From the NCBI GenBank assembly GCA_003552325.1, contig PUKM01000113.1, positions 1 through 5,928 of the forward strand: 5,928 bases of DNA, in the 5' to 3' direction. Of the stretch, positions 1 to 3,800 are shown piece after piece. Positions within the stretch are counted from its first letter, which is position 1. The number at the start of each line of letters is the position of its first letter. The notes beneath the pieces are model-generated. The model worked only from the letters and a program-made list of their open reading frames with translations. It did no database searches and was not told the origin of the DNA. The stretch is from Natrialbaceae archaeon. Lineage in GTDB: Archaea > Halobacteriota > Halobacteria > Halobacteriales > Natrialbaceae. Position numbers and translations under genes: made by a program.

Positions 1-31
1 GATTGGTGTGGCGGTGTGAAGGGGATCTGAG

Positions 32-451
32 TCAGTTATCATCGACGGTGATCCGGATTCGAATGCGAGCGTCCCGGTCACCTGAGGGATCGACCGAAAC
101 GCGATGCTCACCGTCAGCAACTGCATCAAAGGTTTCCCACGATTGCATCTGCCTTCCATCCAGATTGATTCTCGTACTGTCGACTTCGTTTCCGTCTGGC
201 CCATAGAGCGTGATCTCTCCGCGTCCCGTCCCTTCGTTTCTGAGATGGGGACTAACGCGAATAATCGCCCCATCCCAGGCGTCGAAGCGGAAGCTCTTCG
301 GAGAGCGATGAACCTCGCCCGTCGCAACCGCATCATCGTCCTCGAGGGCGCTATCGACCGTCTCACCGATCTCCGTGAGCGTCTCGGTGCAACCTGCCAG
401 TAGTGTGAGTGTCCCCGCAACGCCACCGGCGAGATATCGTCGACGATTCAT
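32..451 (-). CDS. Small Tat-exported haloarchaeal lipoprotein, function unknown
   Basis: Complete 139-residue protein; ATG at 451-449, TGA at 34-32. The N-terminus MNRRRYLAGG..LLAGC combines a twin-arginine motif (R3-R4-x-Y6-L7), a short hydrophobic stretch and a lipobox L18-A-G-C21. This is the usual haloarchaeal leader for Tat export followed by lipid attachment at Cys21 on the outer face of the membrane. An acidic linker (about 22-45, with EDDD) precedes a domain of about 95 residues rich in alternating hydrophobic beta strands, including 'IIRVSPHLRNEG', 'GEITLYGPDGNEVDST' and 'GEHRVSVDPSG'. That pattern resembles small beta-sandwich domains such as bacterial PPC or GOLD-like folds; this is inference, not a family assignment. 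A GGGGGGA stretch (465-459) lies 7 nt before the start codon and could be a weak ribosome-binding site. It is divergent from the giant surface-protein gene. No enzyme motif or substrate-binding signature is visible. The gene is secure, its role is not. Confidence 0.88.
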   Translation of the reverse strand: MNRRRYLAGGVAGTLTLLAGCTETLTEIGETVDSALEDDDAVATGEVHRSPKSFRFDAWDGAIIRVSPHLRNEGTGRGEITLYGPDGNEVDSTRINLDGRQMQSWETFDAVADGEHRVSVDPSGDRDARIRIRITVDDN

Positions 452-532
452 CTGTGTGTCCCCCCGGAGTGGCTGGCTCGTTGTGCCGAGGCAGTCGTGC
501 GTCTTGTTCGCATGTTACCGTAGAACGATATT

Positions 533-540
533 CTAATAAG
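533..540 (-). promoter_or_regulatory. Candidate TATA box for the lipoprotein gene
   Basis: Read on the minus strand this is CTTATTAG, within the AT-rich CATTATTGCTTATTAGAAT. Archaeal transcription usually starts about 25 bases downstream of the TATA centre, which would place the start near 508-512 and leave a leader of roughly 60 nt before the ATG at 451. The match to the haloarchaeal TTTAWA-type consensus is poor, so this is a positional guess. Confidence 0.25.
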
Positions 541-551
541 CAATAATGTTT

Positions 552-567
552 TCTGTACTGATACAGA
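552..567. promoter_or_regulatory. Interrupted palindrome, candidate operator
   Basis: TCTGTACTGATACAGA is a perfect inverted repeat of two 6-bp arms (TCTGTA and TACAGA) around a 4-bp spacer. It sits about a dozen bases upstream of the candidate minus-strand TATA box, where a dimeric helix-turn-helix regulator could bind. The arms are too short and AT-rich, and followed by no T-run, to be a convincing terminator. The symmetry is observed; regulator binding is inference. Confidence 0.35.
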
Positions 568-657
568 TTTCTAACTGTCATTTGAGGCTCTTTATTCCCC
601 GTTTTTGACCGTTTCTGATTAGAGTTAACCTCGCAGAATGTGTACTATTTCCGACAG

Positions 658-676
658 TATTTAATTATAGTAAATA
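658..676. repeat. AT-rich inverted repeat with TATA-like arms
   Basis: The arms TATTTA (658-663) and TAAATA (671-676) are inverted around ATTATAG. The stretch is almost entirely A/T and would also serve as a TATA box (TTTAATTATAG) on the plus strand. If used, transcription would start near 690, giving a leader of about 200 nt before the giant gene. It may simply be an AT-rich promoter core rather than a specific protein site. Confidence 0.3.
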
Positions 677-685
677 ATATGACTA

Positions 686-695
686 TACTCGAGTA
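686..695. promoter_or_regulatory. Perfect 10-bp palindrome upstream of a TATA-like element
   Basis: TACTCGAGTA is fully self-complementary and lies 7 bp upstream of the plus-strand TATA-like TTTTTATT at 703-710. That position overlaps or abuts the BRE region, where archaeal activators and repressors act. CTCGAG is common in this window because it also encodes Leu-Glu, but here it is in non-coding DNA and extended by matched TA ends. Confidence 0.3.
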
Positions 696-702
696 CAGCG
701 AG

Positions 703-710
703 TTTTTATT
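703..710 (+). promoter_or_regulatory. Candidate TATA box upstream of the giant surface-protein gene
   Basis: TTTTTATT is the last AT-rich element before the GC-rich stretch leading to the ATG at 895. Standard archaeal spacing predicts a transcription start near 732-736. That would give a leader of about 160 nt for the giant gene, unusually long for a haloarchaeon, or an almost leaderless message for the 50-codon frame starting at 741. The AT-rich element at 658-670 is an alternative. Confidence 0.35.
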
Positions 711-740
711 ACTGGCTCGTGCGTTTTTGTGTCAATCAAT

Positions 741-893
741 ATGACGGTTTCCACTGGTAGCAGAACGAAACGGGTGCGCAGACGGGGACTATGCTCGAGG
801 ATCCGATGGAAGGACACGGTTGCTCGAGGTGTGAAGGCTGAAAGAGGTGTGCGATGCCACGTAACGAGCGGGTCACTCCCGGGGGAACGCTAA
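741..893 (+). CDS. Doubtful 50-residue basic upstream frame
   Basis: ATG at 741 opens a 50-codon frame ending in TAA at 891-893, exactly one base before the ATG of the giant gene (TAACATG). It starts MTVSTGSRTKRVRRRG and ends SGSLPGER, with many Arg/Lys, few acidic residues and two Cys. That composition is opposite to the acidic haloarchaeal norm and argues against a stable protein. In favour are its position about 30 bp downstream of a TATA-like element, as expected for a leaderless transcript, and the near-overlap with the next start, which would permit translational coupling. No family recognised. It could be a leader peptide, a DNA- or RNA-binding small protein, or chance. Confidence 0.2.
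   Translation: MTVSTGSRTKRVRRRGLCSRIRWKDTVARGVKAERGVRCHVTSGSLPGER
826..851 (+). repeat. Two direct copies of GAGGTGTG
   Basis: GAGGTGTG occurs at 826-833 and again at 844-851, 18 bp apart. The GAGGTG part is complementary to the anti-Shine-Dalgarno end of archaeal 16S rRNA. Neither copy is correctly spaced for the ATG at 895 (more than 40 bases away), so their meaning is unclear and may be coincidental. Confidence 0.3.
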
Positions 894-894
894 C

Positions 895-3800
895 ATGGCA
901 GGATCACGGCGTCTGTCCGTTGCAGGAACGCTCGTCTCCGTGGGTTTACTCATCGCGATTGCGCTGGTGATCAGTGGTGGGGCTGTTGGCGCCGACCAGG
1001 TCACTGTTTCGCCGGATGACTCCATACAGGATGCGATCAACGAATCAGAACCCGGTGACACGATCGTCGTAGAGGACGGAACATACGAAGAAGAACTGAC
1101 GGTCGACGTAGAGGACGTGGAGGTCGTCGCGGCTGATGGGGATCGGCCAGTGCTCGATGGGGGTGACGCACGCAATCAGTCGCTCAATATCAGTGCAACC
1201 GGCGTCATCGTTGAAGGCTTCGATGTGCAAAACTATAATCAGACCGACCACGGCCCCAACCCGCCACCTGTTGTCAGTCTCGAGAGTGACGATGCCGAGT
1301 TGCGAAATGCAGTCATCACGGACAACGTGGAGGTAGAAACGGTCGTCGACGTGACCGGAGATGGAGCAACCGTGTCGGACGTCTCCGTCGATGGCCACGA
1401 GGCGGGGGTTGGCACCGACGCCCGTGCAATTCGGATCGCTGCCAAGGACGTGACGGTCTCGAACGCCACGGTCACGGACAACGACCAGGCCATCTTCGGC
1501 TCGGTTGCTGACGGGACGGTAATCGAGGACACCATCGTCGAGTCGAACCGAGATCGTGGGATACACCTCTCGAACATTGATGGCTTCGAAATCCGTGATA
1601 GCGTCGTCGTCGACAACGACGAGGAGGGAATCTACCAGACCACTGGTGTCTCCCGCCACGATGTCTCCGACGTGACGGTTCGGAACACATCAATCGTTGG
1701 TAACGGTGAGGGCGTCTGGCTCAGTGGCGGTGAGGACACTACGTTCAAGAACAATACGATCGCCGAGACGAGGGGAGGGATCTTCGTCCAGGATAACGCG
1801 ACAATCGTGGACAACACGCTCGAGGATAACACCATGGCTGGTACTCGAACCGGTGGTATCAGGGTCTGGAGTAACTCCACGGTCGCGGACAACGAGGTGA
1901 CCGACGTCAGAGGTACTGGGATCTTTGCCGGCGAGAACACCACCATTGGGGACAACGAGCTAGAACTGACCGACGGTGAGCAGACCGGTATCAGCATCAC
2001 CGGCAACGGGAACGTCGTGACGGACAACGAGGTGTCGGTCGACGATTCCGGTATCGGGATGACGATCAGTAACGGTGCTGGCGCGACGGTGACAGACAAC
2101 GTGTTCGACAACGGCATCGTGTTCACTGGATACGACGACCAGGCCGCTCTCGCCGATGAGCCCCACGAGATGGAGAACAACGTCGTCAACGGTGACGATC
2201 TGTACTACGCCGCAAACGAAACTGCTCCCGACATCGACATCGACGCCGCACAGGTTATTCTGGTCAACGTAACCGACGCAACCGTTTCGGACTTCGATTT
2301 CGAAGGTGTTGCCTCCGAAGTCCAGGTCGCCCACAGCGAAAACATCACTGTCACGAGTAACGACGTGACCGACGCCGATCCCGTTGCCGGCACCCTCCAG
2401 CCCTCGATCGGCCTGTGGGGAACGACAAACGCGACCGTCGCCGACAACACCATCGGCGGCGACGGCTCGTTCAATCAGCCGGATCCACTGCCGAACGACC
2501 GCTCGGGCGTGCACGTCGGTGCCAGTGAAACCGTCACCGTTGAATCCAATGAGATTTTCGGCGCGCTCGGCGGCGACGAACTTGGTGCTGGCACTACCGA
2601 CGACCACGGTATCAACGTTGCCGAGTCTGATGCAGTTACCGTCGACAACAACGTCGTGGATGGATTCACCTCTGGGATCGATGTGGGAGCGAGCACCGGT
2701 GTAACGGTCCGCGGCTCGACGATCAGTGACGTTGGACCGGGCGTCGACGCCGGGGCCAGCGAAGACGTCGAGATCAATGACAACGCGATCGAAGACGTCG
2801 AGGAGGGAATCCGCTTCAACGATGTCGAAGGATCAGTTACAACCGAGAACACGATTCAGAACGCCGACCATGCCGGTATCGAGGGGAGAGACAGCCACGG
2901 CTTCGAGATCGACGGGAACGAGATCACGAACAATGGTTGGGGAATCGAGCTCCGAGACATCGACAACGACACGCGGTCGACGATCAGCTCGAACCTCGTC
3001 TCCGATAGCGACTCGAGTAGTGGCCTCTTCCTCGAGGCCCAGGGGAACATCTGGGACCTCGAGAACGTCTCCGTGACCGAGAACGTCTTCGAGGACAATG
3101 CCGGCACCGGCGTAGTCGTCGACGATCCAGTCGGTGACGATGTGGCGTTCTCACTCAACTCGATGTCGGGTAACAACGCCGGCATCCAGTACGACGAGGA
3201 TCCTGTGCTGAACGCGACGGACAACTGGTGGGGTGACGAGTCGGGCCCGGGCGGTGACGTCGAAGATCCAGAAACCGGAGAAATCGCCGACGGCGACGGA
3301 GACGAAATCGTCTCATCGGCGGAGAATGTGACCTTCGATCCGTGGCTCGAGGTTGACCCTGGTGACGGTGTGGAGGCGGCGTTCACCTTCGATCCATCGG
3401 CGCCTGACGCGGACGAGGAGATCACGTTCAATGCCACCGGCTCCGCGTCGATGGGCGACATCGAAACGTATCGCTGGGACCTCACGGGTGATGGCGAAGT
3501 CGACAAAACGACGGGTGATCCAGAGACCACCTGGACGTACGACGAGGACGGGGCCTACGAGGTGACCCTCGAGGTTGAAGACGAGTTTGGGCTCACTGAC
3601 GAGACGAGCGCGACCGTCTCAGTAGGAGGACTTGGCGACTGTACGCTCATCGACGAATCCGGCCACTACGAGCTCGCTGGTGACGTCGTCGGCCAATCGG
3701 TCTGCATGGAGATCACCGCCGACGACGTTGTCTTCGATGGGAACGGACACACGATCGAGGGAGCGGCAGATTCAGACGAGAATCAGCTCGGTATCTCCGT

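Larger units (their letters stand above)
452..894. other. Divergent intergenic region, AT-rich core
   Basis: This 443-bp gap separates the divergent lipoprotein and giant surface-protein genes. Roughly 520-720 is markedly AT-rich compared with both flanks and contains TATA-like elements facing both ways, two symmetric sequences (552-567 and 686-695) and an AT-rich inverted repeat (658-676). The part from about 740 to 894 returns to high GC and holds only a doubtful basic 50-codon frame. No tRNA-like fold, insertion-sequence end or array of direct repeats was recognised. Its length and composition suggest a regulatory region serving two promoters. Confidence 0.7.

Noticed and set aside
104..403. 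Plus-strand frame of 99 codons opposite the lipoprotein
   Set aside because: The minus-strand frame here has a convincing Tat motif and lipobox; the plus frame has no acidic bias or leader.
363..581. Minus-strand frame of 72 codons
   Set aside because: Overlaps the lipoprotein start and its promoter region and is His/Arg-rich, unlike haloarchaeal proteins.
854..970. Plus-strand frame of 38 codons preceded by GAGGTGTG
   Set aside because: Overlaps the signal-peptide region of the giant gene out of frame, and the purine-rich stretch is only about 2 bases from the ATG, too close for a ribosome-binding site.
1045..1659. Minus-strand frame of 204 codons
   Set aside because: Same codon-register shadow effect, opposite the N-terminal beta-helix.
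1632..2189. Minus-strand frame of 185 codons with hydrophobic stretches
   Set aside because: Ser/Val/Pro-rich low-complexity translation in another register of the repeat array; apparent hydrophobicity comes from repeated GAC/ACG patterns.
1960..2607. Minus-strand frame of 215 codons
   Set aside because: Codon-register shadow of the first beta-helix; Val/Asp/Gly-rich reading with no leader or motif.
2856..3530. Minus-strand frame of 224 codons, Ser/Pro-rich
   Set aside because: Low-complexity Ser/Pro/Thr translation typical of a GC-rich out-of-register shadow; lies opposite the clear NWWG cap and PKD domain.
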